NCBI GenBank assembly: GCA_014874185.1
Contig: JACWAF010000019.1
Coordinates: 1-64,000, forward strand
Reading direction: 5' to 3'
Source of the DNA: Nitrospirota bacterium
GTDB taxonomy: Bacteria > Nitrospirota > Thermodesulfovibrionia > Thermodesulfovibrionales > JdFR-88
Length of the DNA: 64,000 nucleotides
The notes beneath the pieces were generated by a model, which saw only the letters and a list, made by a program, of their open reading frames with translations, made no database searches and was not told where the DNA came from. A program made the translations under genes and the position numbers. Shown piece by piece: positions 35,815 through 45,373 of this stretch. The stretch's first letter is position 1. The number at the start of each line of letters is the position of its first letter.

Positions 35815-35930
35815 GTTAGCGGAGCGTAACCCGACATTTCCGATTCTGTTTCACCCAGAGAATTTTAATGGTTTGATTTATAAGGTCTATAATCTATTAA
35901 CAGAATTTGTCGGGTTACGCTCCGTAGAAG
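35815..35930. mobile_element. MITE-like palindromic element
   Basis: A 17-base perfect terminal inverted repeat (CGGAGCGTAACCCGACA at 35820-35836 and its complement at 35908-35924) is extended inward by a second inverted pair (35843-35850 with 35899-35906). The centre is AT-rich and non-coding. This is the layout of a miniature element moved by a transposase encoded elsewhere. Confidence 0.5.
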
Positions 35931-36072
35931 AGATAACATTCCAGACTGGATTCCCGCTTTCGCGGGAATGACAACGACCTCGATGGAATTCTTTATTTCT
36001 GTAATCCCCCCGCACCCCCCTTTAGAAAGGGGGGGGGAACTGGTTTAATTCCTTAACAGAGGTTTTTCGGGG

Positions 36073-36130
36073 GTATGGGGGCGGAGCCCCCATACAAAAA
36101 AGGGGTGGTGGGCGGGATTAGATAAAAAAA
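36073..36130. repeat. GGGATTAGAT repeat, copy A
   Basis: GTATGGGGG/CCCCCATAC hairpin (36073-36095), then an A-rich spacer and GGGTGGTGGGCGGGATTAGAT followed by an A run (to about 36130). Related copies stand at 45324-45373 and 45694-45744. Confidence 0.65.
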
Positions 36131-36171
36131 TTGTTCTTACGCTTTTGAAGCTCTGCTCCATATCCAAATCC

Positions 36172-37548
36172 CTATCTCCTCCTCAATATCTCCCTTGCCG
36201 CGATCACGCCTGAGGCAGAGGCCTGCACAAGCCCCCGGCTCACCCCCGCGCCGTCGCCCACGGCAAAGAGGTTCTCCACCTCCGTCTCCAACTGGGGCGT
36301 GAGCTTCGGGCGCATAGAGTAGAACTTCACCTCCACCCCGTACAGAAGAGTATGCCTCTCGTTCACGCCGGGGGCAAGCTTGTCCAATGCCTGCAGCATC
36401 TCGATTATGTCGCTCAGATAGCGGTAGGGTATCACGAAGCTTAGGTCTCCGGGGGTGGCGTCCTTCAGCGTGGGCGTGACCACGCCTTTTGCAATCCTCT
36501 CAGGCGTGGAGCGCCTGCCGACAAGCAAATCCCCAAGCCTCTGTATCAGGACGCCCTGCCCCAGGAAATTGGCAAGCTGGGCGATGTGCCTTCCGTAAGA
36601 GACCGCCTCGTGGAAAGGCTCTGTAAAGGTGGTGCTTACGAGCAGGGCGAAGTTGGTGTTGCTGGTCTTCTTTTTTGCGTAGCTGTGGCCGTTCACCGTC
36701 CAGATGCCTTTCAGGTATTCCTTCACCACCTCGCCATAGGGGTTCACGCAGAAGGTGCGCACCTTGTCGTCGAAGCTTTTTGAATAGTAGATGAACTTGG
36801 GCTCATAAGTGATGTCGGTAAGCCGCTCGAATACCGGGGCGGGCACCTCCACGCGCACGCCTATGTCCACCGGGTTGTTGAAGACCGTGAGGCCCAGCCT
36901 TTTCACTTCCTTTTCAAGCCACTTGGAGCCTTCCCTGCCGGGGGCCACGATGACGTAACCGGCCTCGATCCTCTCGCCGTTTTTAAGGAGAACGCCCCTC
37001 GCCTGGCTGCCATCGAGGAGCACCTCTTCCACCTCGGTCTCGAAGAGGATGTCCACATGCGGGGCGATATGGTCTTTCATCCTCTTCAAAACCCCCTTCG
37101 CGAGGTCCGTGCCTATGTGGCGTATCTTTGAGTGGACGAAGAGGAGCCCGCATCTGGCGGCCTCCCTGGATATCCCGGCGATCCCTTCAGTGTCCTGGCC
37201 GTAAAGCTCTTTGGGCGCCCCGAACCGCAGGTACATGCCGTCCACGTAATCTATCAGGCCTTGGAGGATTTCCGGGGTGGTATATTCCTTGAGGTATCCG
37301 CCCACATCGGGGGAGAGGGAGAGCTTTCCGTCGCTGAACGCGCCCGCTCCGCCCCATCCGCTCAGAAGCGCGCACTCCGGGCAGGCATTGCAGGAGATCT
37401 CTTTCATCTTCATCGGGCAGCGGCGGCGGTTAAGGTCCCTGCCCTTCTCTATCATCAGGACCTTGAGGCCGTCCTTCTCTATCAGTTCAAGGGCGGCGAA
37501 TATCCCCGCCGGGCCCGCCCCCACGATGACCACGTCGTACTTTTTCAT
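36172..37548 (-). CDS. FAD-dependent oxidoreductase (COG2509-like)
   Basis: A 458-residue flavoprotein with the N-terminal dinucleotide-binding motif VVIVGAGPAGIFAALEL, a Cys-rich segment (RRRCPMK, SCNACPECALLSGWGGAGAFSDGK) and a C-terminal second FAD block FAVGDGAGVSRGLVQASASG. It matches the group of uncharacterised FAD dehydrogenases rather than a named enzyme; the four Cys near residues 44-60 could hold an iron-sulfur cluster. The substrate is unknown. It is the last gene of the minus-strand operon and abuts yjbQ. Confidence 0.85.
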   Translation of the reverse strand: MKKYDVVIVGAGPAGIFAALELIEKDGLKVLMIEKGRDLNRRRCPMKMKEISCNACPECALLSGWGGAGAFSDGKLSLSPDVGGYLKEYTTPEILQGLIDYVDGMYLRFGAPKELYGQDTEGIAGISREAARCGLLFVHSKIRHIGTDLAKGVLKRMKDHIAPHVDILFETEVEEVLLDGSQARGVLLKNGERIEAGYVIVAPGREGSKWLEKEVKRLGLTVFNNPVDIGVRVEVPAPVFERLTDITYEPKFIYYSKSFDDKVRTFCVNPYGEVVKEYLKGIWTVNGHSYAKKKTSNTNFALLVSTTFTEPFHEAVSYGRHIAQLANFLGQGVLIQRLGDLLVGRRSTPERIAKGVVTPTLKDATPGDLSFVIPYRYLSDIIEMLQALDKLAPGVNERHTLLYGVEVKFYSMRPKLTPQLETEVENLFAVGDGAGVSRGLVQASASGVIAAREILRRR

Positions 37549-37947
37549 TCAGCCCCGGATGAATTTAAGGACGGTGCGCCTGTGCCTGGGGCCGTCGAAC
37601 TCGCAGAAGTAGATGGACTGCCAGGTCCCCAGGGTGAGCTTTCCGCCATCGATGGGCACGTAAGCGCTGGCCCCCACGATGCTGGATTTTATATGCGCGT
37701 CGGAGTTGCCTTCGCGGTGGAAGTATCCCATATCGTGAGGGACAAGCCTGGTGAGACTATTCTGGATATCACGCTGCACTGCGGGGTCGGCCCCCTCGTT
37801 TATGGTCACCCCGGCCGTTGTATGCGGCACGTAAACGTAACAGACCCCGTCCTCTATTCCGGCTTCCCTGAGGGCGTTTTCCACGTCGGAGGTGATGTCT
37901 ATGAACTCTATCCGCTGCTTGCTACGGATGTTCAGATACTTGATCAT
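37549..37947 (-). CDS. YjbQ / UPF0047 family protein
   Basis: A 132-residue single-domain protein with the family block YVPHTTAGVTINEGADPAVQRD and GTWQSIYFCEFDGPRHRR. Members were named secondary thiamine-phosphate synthases from genetic evidence; the physiological role is unsettled. It overlaps lpxK by 26 bases and ends next to the FAD enzyme start. Confidence 0.92.
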   Translation of the reverse strand: MIKYLNIRSKQRIEFIDITSDVENALREAGIEDGVCYVYVPHTTAGVTINEGADPAVQRDIQNSLTRLVPHDMGYFHREGNSDAHIKSSIVGASAYVPIDGGKLTLGTWQSIYFCEFDGPRHRRTVLKFIRG

Positions 37948-38917
37948 GGACCCTCCCGAAAAAGTCGCGCCAGAACGCGTCCTGAAGCGCCAAACCCACC
38001 CTCAGTGCATGGAGAACAAGCCCCGCCGGGACCTCTCCGAGCCTCATTATATCCTTTTCCGTAGTGAGAATCCATGCATTTTTGGCCCTTGCGCTGATGC
38101 GTTTCAGTTCGCCGCCCGTAAACCTGTGATGGTCCTGAAAGGCCGTGAATTCCTTTATGACAGCGCCTGTTTCAAGGAGGGTTTTTTCAAGCGAGGAGGG
38201 CTCGCCTATGCCGCAGAAAGCGGCCACCTCCCGGCCCTTCAGTTCCTCTACCGGGCAGGTCTTGCGCGATGGGAATTCGATGACCGATTCGGGCTCGTAC
38301 CAGGCGGGGTAGATGGGCGCGCCGGCGTTCCATTTCCTTATCTCTTTTGCAATTTCATCCGGCACCGCCTTGCATTTTGTGACCAGGATTAAATCCGCCC
38401 TCTTCACCTCTTTTACGGGCTCCCTCAGATCTCCTATCGGCAGGAGTTTCCCTCCCCCAAACGGGTCGTCCGCGCTTATGAGGAGCATATCCAAATCCCG
38501 GTGGAGCCCCCAGTGCTGGAAGCCGTCATCCATAATAAAGATATCGGGGGCGGGGCTCAGGTTCTTTAATGCGAAGAGCCCCCCGGCATGCCTGTCCGCG
38601 CATTTTATCACCGGCACCGAGGGGAGCCTTCCGGCAAGGAGCAGGGGTTCGTCCCCGGCGTCTTCCGGACGCATCCCAGGCCTCACGACAACGGGGCCGG
38701 CAAGACTGCCCCCATAGCCCCTGGTGAGGATGGCCGGCCTGGACCCCTTCGCCTCCAGTGCGGACGCGATGGCGATCGCAAGCGGGGTCTTTCCCGTCCC
38801 CCCGGTAGTCAGGTTCCCTATGCTTATGACCGGCGCGGGAAGCTTTTTCCGCCCTTTCAGGCCGAAGTATCTGTCAGTTTTATAGGCAAGCCAGTAAAGG
38901 ACGCCGAAGAGCCCCAT
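37922..38917 (-). CDS. lpxK: Tetraacyldisaccharide 4'-kinase LpxK
   Basis: LpxK adds the 4'-phosphate to the lipid A disaccharide at the inner membrane. The 331-residue protein has an N-terminal membrane-associated segment, the P-loop NLTTGGTGKTPLA (about residues 33-45), LTRGYGG, and IMDDGFQHWGLHRDLD. It lies directly after waaA (one-base overlap) and before yjbQ, in the lipid A operon. Confidence 0.95.
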   Translation of the reverse strand: MGLFGVLYWLAYKTDRYFGLKGRKKLPAPVISIGNLTTGGTGKTPLAIAIASALEAKGSRPAILTRGYGGSLAGPVVVRPGMRPEDAGDEPLLLAGRLPSVPVIKCADRHAGGLFALKNLSPAPDIFIMDDGFQHWGLHRDLDMLLISADDPFGGGKLLPIGDLREPVKEVKRADLILVTKCKAVPDEIAKEIRKWNAGAPIYPAWYEPESVIEFPSRKTCPVEELKGREVAAFCGIGEPSSLEKTLLETGAVIKEFTAFQDHHRFTGGELKRISARAKNAWILTTEKDIMRLGEVPAGLVLHALRVGLALQDAFWRDFFGRVHDQVSEHP

Positions 38918-40182
38918 CAGGACGCCTCTTTGCGAAATAGAGACGGGTATGCGGCCTCTATCTCCCGGAGGGTTTTCTCCACCGCCCCGGAATGCTCCTC
39001 GTAATACCGCCTCCCCTTTGCACCCATCCCGGCACGCTTGTTATCATCTTTTAATAAAGTATCCAGGAGGCCATAAAGTCCGTGTTTGTCAACACTCACA
39101 GCGGCCTGCCTTTCAAGCAGGTCTTTCATGAACGGGAAATTCTCCATATGGGGGCCGGTCACGACCGACTTCCCCCAGTATAAGGCCTCCAGCGGGTTCT
39201 GCCCCCCGTGAGGGATGAAGCTGCCGCCTATTACCACTATATCAGCCGCCGAATATATCTGAAATAGCTGGCCCACCGTGTCCACGACCACGCATCCGGG
39301 CAGCAGCGAACTGTTTTTGATTTCGGAAGAAAACACGCATTGAAGCCCCTCGATGCGGAGGGCCTCAGCCGCCTCTTGCTTTCGTTCCGGATGCCTTGGG
39401 GCAAGCACAAGAAAGAGAGATGGGAATCCCGCTTTAAGCCTCTTAACAGTCTGCGCTATTGTCTCCTCCTCGCCCAAATGCGTGCTCCCCGCCACAATGA
39501 CGGGACGGGAGAGTTTTTGAAGCCAGAAAGGGGGCCCGCCCTTGGGTTTCACCTCAAACTTGAAATTGCCGGAGACACGGACTGAGTCCCTCTTTGCGCC
39601 AAGCTCCAATGCCCTTTCCGCGTAAACCGCATCCTGCATGAAGAGAATGTCTATCTTCCGCAGCACGGGGCCGATGAAGAACTTTGCCTTCCGGTAATTT
39701 TGAAAGGACTTTTCGGAGAGCCTGCCGTTTACGATGAATACAGGTATACCCGCCTTGTGCATCTGATTGACCGCATTGGGCCATAGCTCTGTCTCAATCA
39801 TAATGAAGGCGGCTGGCCGCGCCCGCCTTATCGCCCTTTTGAGGCAGAAAGGGATATCGAAAGGCATATGGAAAACCGGGGCCCACGGAAGTTTTTCCCG
39901 TGCCATTTTCCGCCCGGTGCCGGTTATGGTGGACACGACCACGTCCGCCCCCTTTTCGCGCAATGCCTCTATGAAGGGGACCGCCGCGGCCACCTCGCCC
40001 ACGCTCACCGCGTGCACCCAGATTGCGCCGTGAACCCAGGCCGCTCCTTCTCCGGCGGCGGGCAGAAAACCAAGTTTCTCCCTGACCCATCCGGGCCGCT
40101 CCGGCTCCGGTCTTTTCCGAAGCTCGAAAGGAAAAACAATCAACAGGGCCAGGCAGTAAAGGAAGGTGTAGATGAGAAACAA
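38917..40182 (-). CDS. waaA: Kdo transferase WaaA (KdtA)
   Basis: A 421-residue GT30 glycosyltransferase that adds Kdo from CMP-Kdo to lipid A precursor. It starts with a membrane anchor (about 2-18) and shows IWVHAVSVGEVAAA, VSTITGTGRKMA, ETELWPN and GGSFIPHGGQNPLEA, all typical. Start is TTG. It sits between lpxB (three bases upstream) and lpxK (one-base overlap). How many Kdo units it adds cannot be told. Confidence 0.95.
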   Translation of the reverse strand: MFLIYTFLYCLALLIVFPFELRKRPEPERPGWVREKLGFLPAAGEGAAWVHGAIWVHAVSVGEVAAAVPFIEALREKGADVVVSTITGTGRKMAREKLPWAPVFHMPFDIPFCLKRAIRRARPAAFIMIETELWPNAVNQMHKAGIPVFIVNGRLSEKSFQNYRKAKFFIGPVLRKIDILFMQDAVYAERALELGAKRDSVRVSGNFKFEVKPKGGPPFWLQKLSRPVIVAGSTHLGEEETIAQTVKRLKAGFPSLFLVLAPRHPERKQEAAEALRIEGLQCVFSSEIKNSSLLPGCVVVDTVGQLFQIYSAADIVVIGGSFIPHGGQNPLEALYWGKSVVTGPHMENFPFMKDLLERQAAVSVDKHGLYGLLDTLLKDDNKRAGMGAKGRRYYEEHSGAVEKTLREIEAAYPSLFRKEAS

Positions 40183-40185
40183 CGC

Positions 40186-41325
40186 TTATCTCCAGCCGGC
40201 CAGTTCCGCGGCCATATCCGCCACCCTGCGGGAGGCGCCGGGCCCGCCGAAACGGCCTTTCAGTTCCCTGAAATCCGAGAGCATCCGCCCCCTCTCAGAC
40301 TGATTTTTCAATATTTTCCCCAATTCCCGGACGATGTTTTCAGGGGTTGCCTTTTCCTGCAATAGTTCCCTTGCCGACTCCCGCCCAAGGATTATATTCA
40401 AAAGGGTAACATATTTCACCCTCAGGATGAGCCTGCCCGCCAGATAAGTAAGCCGGGATAATTTGTAGATGACCACGAACGGGGTCTCAAGGAAGGCGGC
40501 CTGCAGGGTTGCCGTCCCCGAAGCTATAACGGCCCCCTCGCTTGCGGCAAGCATCTTTAACGCGCTCTCTTTCCGTATCAGCACGCCGCGGTCTTTCAAT
40601 TCTTCGAAATCATTTTTAAATGGGTCCGTATCCAGGTTCGGGGCAAGGGGAAGGATATATCCATACTCCGGGAACTCTCTTTTCAGCAGCTTGAGAGTTT
40701 CTATTAAAATGGGGAGATGGCGTTTAAGCTCGGAAGGGCGGCTTCCCGGTAAAATGGCGATATACGGCCCGTCCTCCAACGATAATTCCCTCTTAAGAGA
40801 GGCCTTGTCCTTGACGGCCATTGATTCTATCTCGTCCAGCACCGGGTGGCCCACGAACTCGCATGAGATGCCGGCTTTTCTGTAAAGGGGCTCCTCGAAA
40901 GGCAGGATCACCGCCATCCTGTCCACGAAGCGGGCCATCTGGCGCACCCGTCCCGCGCGCCACGCCCATATCTGCGGGCTTACGTAGTAGAGGATCTTTA
41001 TCCCGCGCCTTTTAAGCGCCTTGCCAAGCTTGAAGTTGAAGTCCGGGAAATCAATAAGCACGGCCAGCTTCGGGCGGCGCTGGTCGGCAATCTCCAGGAT
41101 TTTCTTAAAGGTAACTCGCAATTCTTTTAAATGGGAGAGGGCCTCGGAGAGCCCGAACGCGCCGGAAACCGTCCTCGTAACATCCACCCCTTCGGCCCTC
41201 ATGCGCTCCCCGCCCACGCCGAAAATTTTTATGTCCGGGTATCTCGCCCTTATCTCTTTTGCCAGGAGTGCGCCATAGAGTTCGCCTGAGGATTCGCCGC
41301 TGACTATGAGGAGGCTTTCAGGCAC
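40186..41325 (-). CDS. lpxB: Lipid-A-disaccharide synthase LpxB
   Basis: A GT19 glycosyltransferase of 379 residues that joins lipid X and UDP-diacylglucosamine. The start LLIVSGESSGELYGALLAKE, IDFPDFNFKLGK, YYVSPQIWAWRAGR and ILPGSRPSEL are all diagnostic. Start GTG overlaps the aminotransferase gene by eight bases. Coupling with that gene suggests its acceptor or donor carries an amino group at C-3. Confidence 0.95.
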   Translation of the reverse strand: MPESLLIVSGESSGELYGALLAKEIRARYPDIKIFGVGGERMRAEGVDVTRTVSGAFGLSEALSHLKELRVTFKKILEIADQRRPKLAVLIDFPDFNFKLGKALKRRGIKILYYVSPQIWAWRAGRVRQMARFVDRMAVILPFEEPLYRKAGISCEFVGHPVLDEIESMAVKDKASLKRELSLEDGPYIAILPGSRPSELKRHLPILIETLKLLKREFPEYGYILPLAPNLDTDPFKNDFEELKDRGVLIRKESALKMLAASEGAVIASGTATLQAAFLETPFVVIYKLSRLTYLAGRLILRVKYVTLLNIILGRESARELLQEKATPENIVRELGKILKNQSERGRMLSDFRELKGRFGGPGASRRVADMAAELAGWR

Positions 41326-42409
41326 TTCTTATCACATCTGCTATAAGCCGGAGGTCCTCTTCGGAAAGCTCCGGGCAGATGGGAAGGGACAACACCTCTT
41401 TTGCGGCCCGCTCGGCCTCCGGGAAATCGCCCTCTTTATACCCCAGGAAGGCGAGTGCGGGCTGAAGATGCAGCGGTACGGGGTAATACACCATGGAAGA
41501 CGCGCCCGCCTCTTTAAGGCGCTCGCGGAGCCGGTCCCTTTCAGGGTGGCGGATAGTGTACTGGTGGAAAACATGGTAATAACCCTCCGGGCCGAATGAG
41601 GGGCATTTCACCGTGCCGCCAAGAAGCTCGTTATAGAGGGCGGCTCTCTTTCTCCGTTTCGAGTTGTACTCCTCAATCCTCTTGAGCTTTATATTCAGTA
41701 TGCCGGCCTGCAGCTCGTCCAGCCTCGAATTGAACCCTATCGCGCCGTGGACGTATCCGCCCTTCTGCCCGTGATTGCGGAGCATTCTTATCTCTGCCGC
41801 AAGGGCCTCGCCATTTACCGATATAAGCCCGCCGTCCCCGTAGGCCCCCAGGTTTTTGCTTGGGTAAAAGCTGAAGCATCCGGCATCTCCGAAGCCGCCG
41901 GTCTTCTTGCCGTTTATCGAGGCCCCGAAGGATTGGGCGCAGTCTTCTATTACCTTCAACCCATGTTTATTCGCGATGGCCGTTATCTTTGGCATATCGG
42001 CCGGGCAGCCGAATATGTGCACCGGGATTATGGCCTTTGTCCTTGGGGTGATCTTCTCTTCGATCAATTCAGGGTTTATATTGAAACTCACCGGGTCTAT
42101 ATCTACAAAGACCGGCGTTGCCCCTTCGTAAATGACCGCTTCGACCGTGGCGAAGAACGTAAAGGGCGTGGTTATCACCTCGTCGCCCTTGCCGACGCCC
42201 GCGGCCCGCAAGGCAAGGTGCAGGGCGTCCGTGCCATTTGCCACCCCTAATGCGTAATTCGTGCCGAGATAGGCCGCCGTCTTCTCCTCGAACTCTTTTA
42301 CGTATTTGCCAAGAATATACTGGCCGCTCTCTATAATCTCTATGCTTACCGAAAGGACCTCTTCCTTTATCTCCTCGAACTGCTTTTTCAGGTTCACCAT
42401 CTGGATCAT
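41318..42409 (-). CDS. gnnB: DegT/DnrJ/EryC1/StrS aminotransferase, probable GnnB
   Basis: A 363-residue PLP sugar aminotransferase. The PLP Lys lies in FYPSKNLGAYGDGG, with GTDALHLAL, EDCAQSFGA and the N-terminal GQYILGKYVKEFE block. It overlaps lpxB by eight bases on one side and the dehydrogenase gene by ATGA on the other. In Acidithiobacillus ferrooxidans the gnnA-gnnB pair next to lpx genes makes UDP-GlcNAc3N for a lipid A with amide-linked chains at position 3; this gene order matches. The role is inferred from context, and other 3-amino sugars for O-antigen remain possible. Confidence 0.8.
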   Translation of the reverse strand: MIQMVNLKKQFEEIKEEVLSVSIEIIESGQYILGKYVKEFEEKTAAYLGTNYALGVANGTDALHLALRAAGVGKGDEVITTPFTFFATVEAVIYEGATPVFVDIDPVSFNINPELIEEKITPRTKAIIPVHIFGCPADMPKITAIANKHGLKVIEDCAQSFGASINGKKTGGFGDAGCFSFYPSKNLGAYGDGGLISVNGEALAAEIRMLRNHGQKGGYVHGAIGFNSRLDELQAGILNIKLKRIEEYNSKRRKRAALYNELLGGTVKCPSFGPEGYYHVFHQYTIRHPERDRLRERLKEAGASSMVYYPVPLHLQPALAFLGYKEGDFPEAERAAKEVLSLPICPELSEEDLRLIADVIRSA

Positions 42410-43320
42410 CTGCTGTTACGCCTCGCTTCCTCTGAGATCTTGAGCGCAAGCTCCAGGGCCGCCCTGGCCTCGACCGGTTTTACCCTGGGCGCTCTGCCCG
42501 CTTTTATGCATCCGATAAAGTCTTTCAGCTCTTCGCGGAGCGGCTCGGCATCGCCGGCCTGAAACTCCCGCTCGCCCCGCCTGCTCCTTTCAAGGAGCTT
42601 TCTGTTCATGAAATCAACCTCAATGTACTTCTCGTCCCCTATTGCCCTCATGATGCGCCGTTTTTCGGGCGAGACCCTCCCGGCGGTAAAAACTGCCGAC
42701 TGGCCGCCCTCGAAATCCACCCAGGCCTTCACATAATCCAGTGTTTCCGTGAGCACGGAACTGCCCGCCGCCTTTATCCGGCTTACAGCCGGAGAACCAA
42801 AGAGGCTCAGCGCTATATCTATGTCGTGTATCATAAGGTCCAGTGTTATGTCCACGTCCGTCCCCCTGCCCTGAAAGGGCGAGACCCTTTCGGCCTCGAT
42901 AAAACCCGGTCTGGCCGCTATCCTGGCGAACTCTTCAGCAGCCGGATTGAACCGCTCTATATGGCCCACCTGCAGGACGAGGCCCCTCTTTGCGGCCTCT
43001 TCGATAAGCGAGTCAGCCTGCTGAACGGTGCTTGTGATTGGTTTTTCCAGAAAGACGCTTTTCCCTGCCCGGAGGCATTCAAGCGCTATACCGTGGTGCG
43101 TTTCAGTGGGGGTCACCACGCTTACCGCATCCACCAGGGGGAGGAACTCCCGGAAATCGGAACAGGGCTTCGCGCCCGTGGCCTGGGCCGCCTCGCTGGC
43201 CCGCCCAGGGTCGGGGTCCGCTATGCCGTACAGCTCCGCGCCCTCCAGGGAGGAAAAAATCCTCGCATGGTGCCGCCCCAGGTAGCCAACCCCTATAACC
43301 GCAATCTTTATCATCGTCAT
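42406..43320 (-). CDS. gnnA: Gfo/Idh/MocA dehydrogenase, probable GnnA
   Basis: A 304-residue NAD(P)-dependent sugar dehydrogenase with the Rossmann start IAVIGVGYLGRHHARIF, the family EKP motif (FLEKPITSTVQQAD) and the catalytic segment DLMIHDIDIALSLFG. As GnnA it would oxidise the 3-hydroxyl of UDP-GlcNAc to a ketone for GnnB. It is the first gene of the minus-strand lipid A operon and divergent from ftsH. No strong Shine-Dalgarno precedes the ATG. Confidence 0.8.
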   Translation of the reverse strand: MTMIKIAVIGVGYLGRHHARIFSSLEGAELYGIADPDPGRASEAAQATGAKPCSDFREFLPLVDAVSVVTPTETHHGIALECLRAGKSVFLEKPITSTVQQADSLIEEAAKRGLVLQVGHIERFNPAAEEFARIAARPGFIEAERVSPFQGRGTDVDITLDLMIHDIDIALSLFGSPAVSRIKAAGSSVLTETLDYVKAWVDFEGGQSAVFTAGRVSPEKRRIMRAIGDEKYIEVDFMNRKLLERSRRGEREFQAGDAEPLREELKDFIGCIKAGRAPRVKPVEARAALELALKISEEARRNSR

Positions 43321-43411
43321 TCAAACCAGTTATTCTGCCCTAAACAGTCCTCTTTGGGCAAGTTGCATCAGCCCGTTTTTATTGTTTTTCTATGATAAAA
43401 TAATATTGAAC

Positions 43412-45319
43412 ATGCCTGATAAAAGAACTCCACAGGAGAAAACAAAAGTCCCGCTCTGGGGCACGATAGCGGTATTCGTCCTTTTCGCGCTCCTGATCTA
43501 TTACTGGGGGCGCGCCCTCACCCCCGAACCAGCAGAGAAATATGCGATCTCTTATACGGAATTCATCCAGCAGGTGAATGCGGGGAACGTGAATTCCGTG
43601 ACAATCCAGGGCCTGGACGTGACCGGCGACCTGAAAAAGCCGGTGCAGATACAGGTCCCGAACCAAAAAAAACCGGTCAGCACCGTCTATTTCAAGACCA
43701 CCCTGCCAACCTTTCAAAGCGGAGACCTGCTGAAGACCCTCCAGGAAAACGGGGTGACAATAAATATAAAGCCCGCTCAGAAGAGTTCCGCCCTGTGGCA
43801 GTTCGTTATCGGCTTCCTGCCCTGGATACTTATCATCGGGTTCTGGATATTTATGATGCGGAGGGCGCAGCAGGTGCAGGGCGGCGCCGGGGGGCTCTTC
43901 GCCTTCGGGGCCAGCAAGGCCAAGCTGTATGACGTGAAAAAACCGAGCATCACCTTCAGGGACGTTGCGGGGATGGAGAACGTCAAGAAAGACCTTGAAG
44001 AGACGATCGAGTTCCTGAAGCACCCGGAAAAATTCAAGAAACTGGGGGCGAAGATACCAAAAGGCGTGCTCCTTATAGGCCCTCCGGGCACGGGAAAGAC
44101 CCTCCTGGCCCGCGCCACCGCTGGCGAGGCCGGGGTGCCCTTCTACAGCATAAGCGCCTCTGAGTTCATAGAGATGTTCGTAGGCGTGGGGGCCGCCCGC
44201 GTGCGGGACATGTTCAAGAAGGCCCGGGACTCCCAGCCAAGCATCATCTTCATAGACGAGATAGACGCCGTGGGGCGCACCCGCGGGGCGGGCCTGGGCG
44301 GCGGACATGACGAGCGGGAGCAGACACTGAACCAGCTATTAAGCGAGATGGACGGCTTCGAGCCCCACGAGGAAGTAATCGTGATAGCCGCGACAAACAG
44401 ACCTGACGTCCTTGACCCGGCCCTGTTGAGGCCCGGCCGTTTCGACAGGCGTATAGTCGTGGACAGGCCCGGCTGGAAGGAAAGACTTGAGATTTTAAAA
44501 ATCCATACGAAAAACAAGATCCTGGCATCTGAAATAGACATGGAAAAAATAGCAAAGGGCACCCCCGGCATGACGGGGGCCGACCTTGAGAACCTGGCCA
44601 ACGAGGCCGCATTGATAGCCATCAGGAAGAACAAGGACATGATAGACATGAGCGACTTCGAGGAGGCCAGGGACAAGATACTGATGGGTGCGGTGCGGGA
44701 AGAGACTATCAGCGGAAAAGAGAAGAAGATAACGGCCTATCATGAAGCCGGACACGCGATAGTGGCCTGGGAACTGCCAAATACAGATCCCCTGCACAAG
44801 ATAAGCATCCTCCCGCGCGGGCTTGCTATGGGCGTGACCCAGACCCTTCCCGAAGAGGACAGGCACTATTATCCGAAGAGCTATCTGATGGACAGGCTTT
44901 CGGTCATGCTTGGGGGCAGGGTGGCCGAAAAGATCGTCTTCAATGATACAAGCACGGGGGCGCAAAACGACCTCAAAGAGGCCACCGGGATTGCCGAAAA
45001 GATGGTGGCCCAATGGGGCATGAGCGACAAGATAGGCCCGGTAAACCTGGGCCGTGGTGAAGAACACCCGTTTTTGGGTCGTGAGCTTGCCGCGCCCAAG
45101 CGGTACAGCGACGAGATGGCCTGGCTGATGGACCAGGAGATTCAAAAAATGATCGGAAAGGCCGAGGACAAGGCCGAAGAGGTCATTGGAGCAAACCGCG
45201 ACTTGTTGGAAGCCCTGGCCGAAGCCCTTATAAGGGAAGAGGTGATGGACCGCGCGGCCGTGGACAAGGTGATAAAAGAGGCAAAAGAGAAGAGGCAGAA
45301 ACCCGCGCCAGCCCAGTGA
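43412..45319 (+). CDS. ftsH: ATP-dependent zinc metalloprotease FtsH
   Basis: A membrane AAA protease of 635 residues that degrades misfolded membrane proteins and regulators; in E. coli it controls LpxC. Two membrane segments (about 15-33 and 130-148) flank the periplasmic domain. Walker A is GPPGTGKT (213-220), Walker [12 protein letters not shown], the second region of homology contains RPGRFDR, and the zinc motif is HEAGH (444-448). The frame opens with TTG ten codons upstream, but the ATG at 43412 is preferred. No Shine-Dalgarno is seen. It diverges from the lipid A operon. Confidence 0.96.
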   Translation: MPDKRTPQEKTKVPLWGTIAVFVLFALLIYYWGRALTPEPAEKYAISYTEFIQQVNAGNVNSVTIQGLDVTGDLKKPVQIQVPNQKKPVSTVYFKTTLPTFQSGDLLKTLQENGVTINIKPAQKSSALWQFVIGFLPWILIIGFWIFMMRRAQQVQGGAGGLFAFGASKAKLYDVKKPSITFRDVAGMENVKKDLEETIEFLKHPEKFKKLGAKIPKGVLLIGPPGTGKTLLARATAGEAGVPFYSISASEFIEMFVGVGAARVRDMFKKARDSQPSIIFIDEIDAVGRTRGAGLGGGHDEREQTLNQLLSEMDGFEPHEEVIVIAATNRPDVLDPALLRPGRFDRRIVVDRPGWKERLEILKIHTKNKILASEIDMEKIAKGTPGMTGADLENLANEAALIAIRKNKDMIDMSDFEEARDKILMGAVREETISGKEKKITAYHEAGHAIVAWELPNTDPLHKISILPRGLAMGVTQTLPEEDRHYYPKSYLMDRLSVMLGGRVAEKIVFNDTSTGAQNDLKEATGIAEKMVAQWGMSDKIGPVNLGRGEEHPFLGRELAAPKRYSDEMAWLMDQEIQKMIGKAEDKAEEVIGANRDLLEALAEALIREEVMDRAAVDKVIKEAKEKRQKPAPAQ

Positions 45320-45323
45320 TTGG

Positions 45324-45373
45324 CCGGGGGGCGGAGCCCCGCTAAACAAGGGCGGCGGGATTAGATAAAAAAA
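45324..45373. repeat. GGGATTAGAT repeat, copy B
   Basis: A GGGGC/GCCCC hairpin, then AGGGCGGCGGGATTAGAT and an A run. It begins five bases after the ftsH stop codon and could help end that transcript. Confidence 0.65.

Larger units (their letters stand above)
35629..36171. repeat. Non-coding intergenic repeat array
   Basis: No gene is seen in this 543-base gap. It holds several palindromic elements: TTCCGGGCTTGACCCGGAA at 35765-35783, a MITE-like palindrome at 35815-35930, ATTCCCGC/GCGGGAAT at 35950-35969, a C-run/G-run inverted repeat near 36014-36038, and one copy of the GGGATTAGAT repeat at 36073-36130. Confidence 0.6.

Noticed and set aside
35629-36171. CRISPR array
   Set aside because: The repeats here are different palindromes, not regularly spaced identical units.
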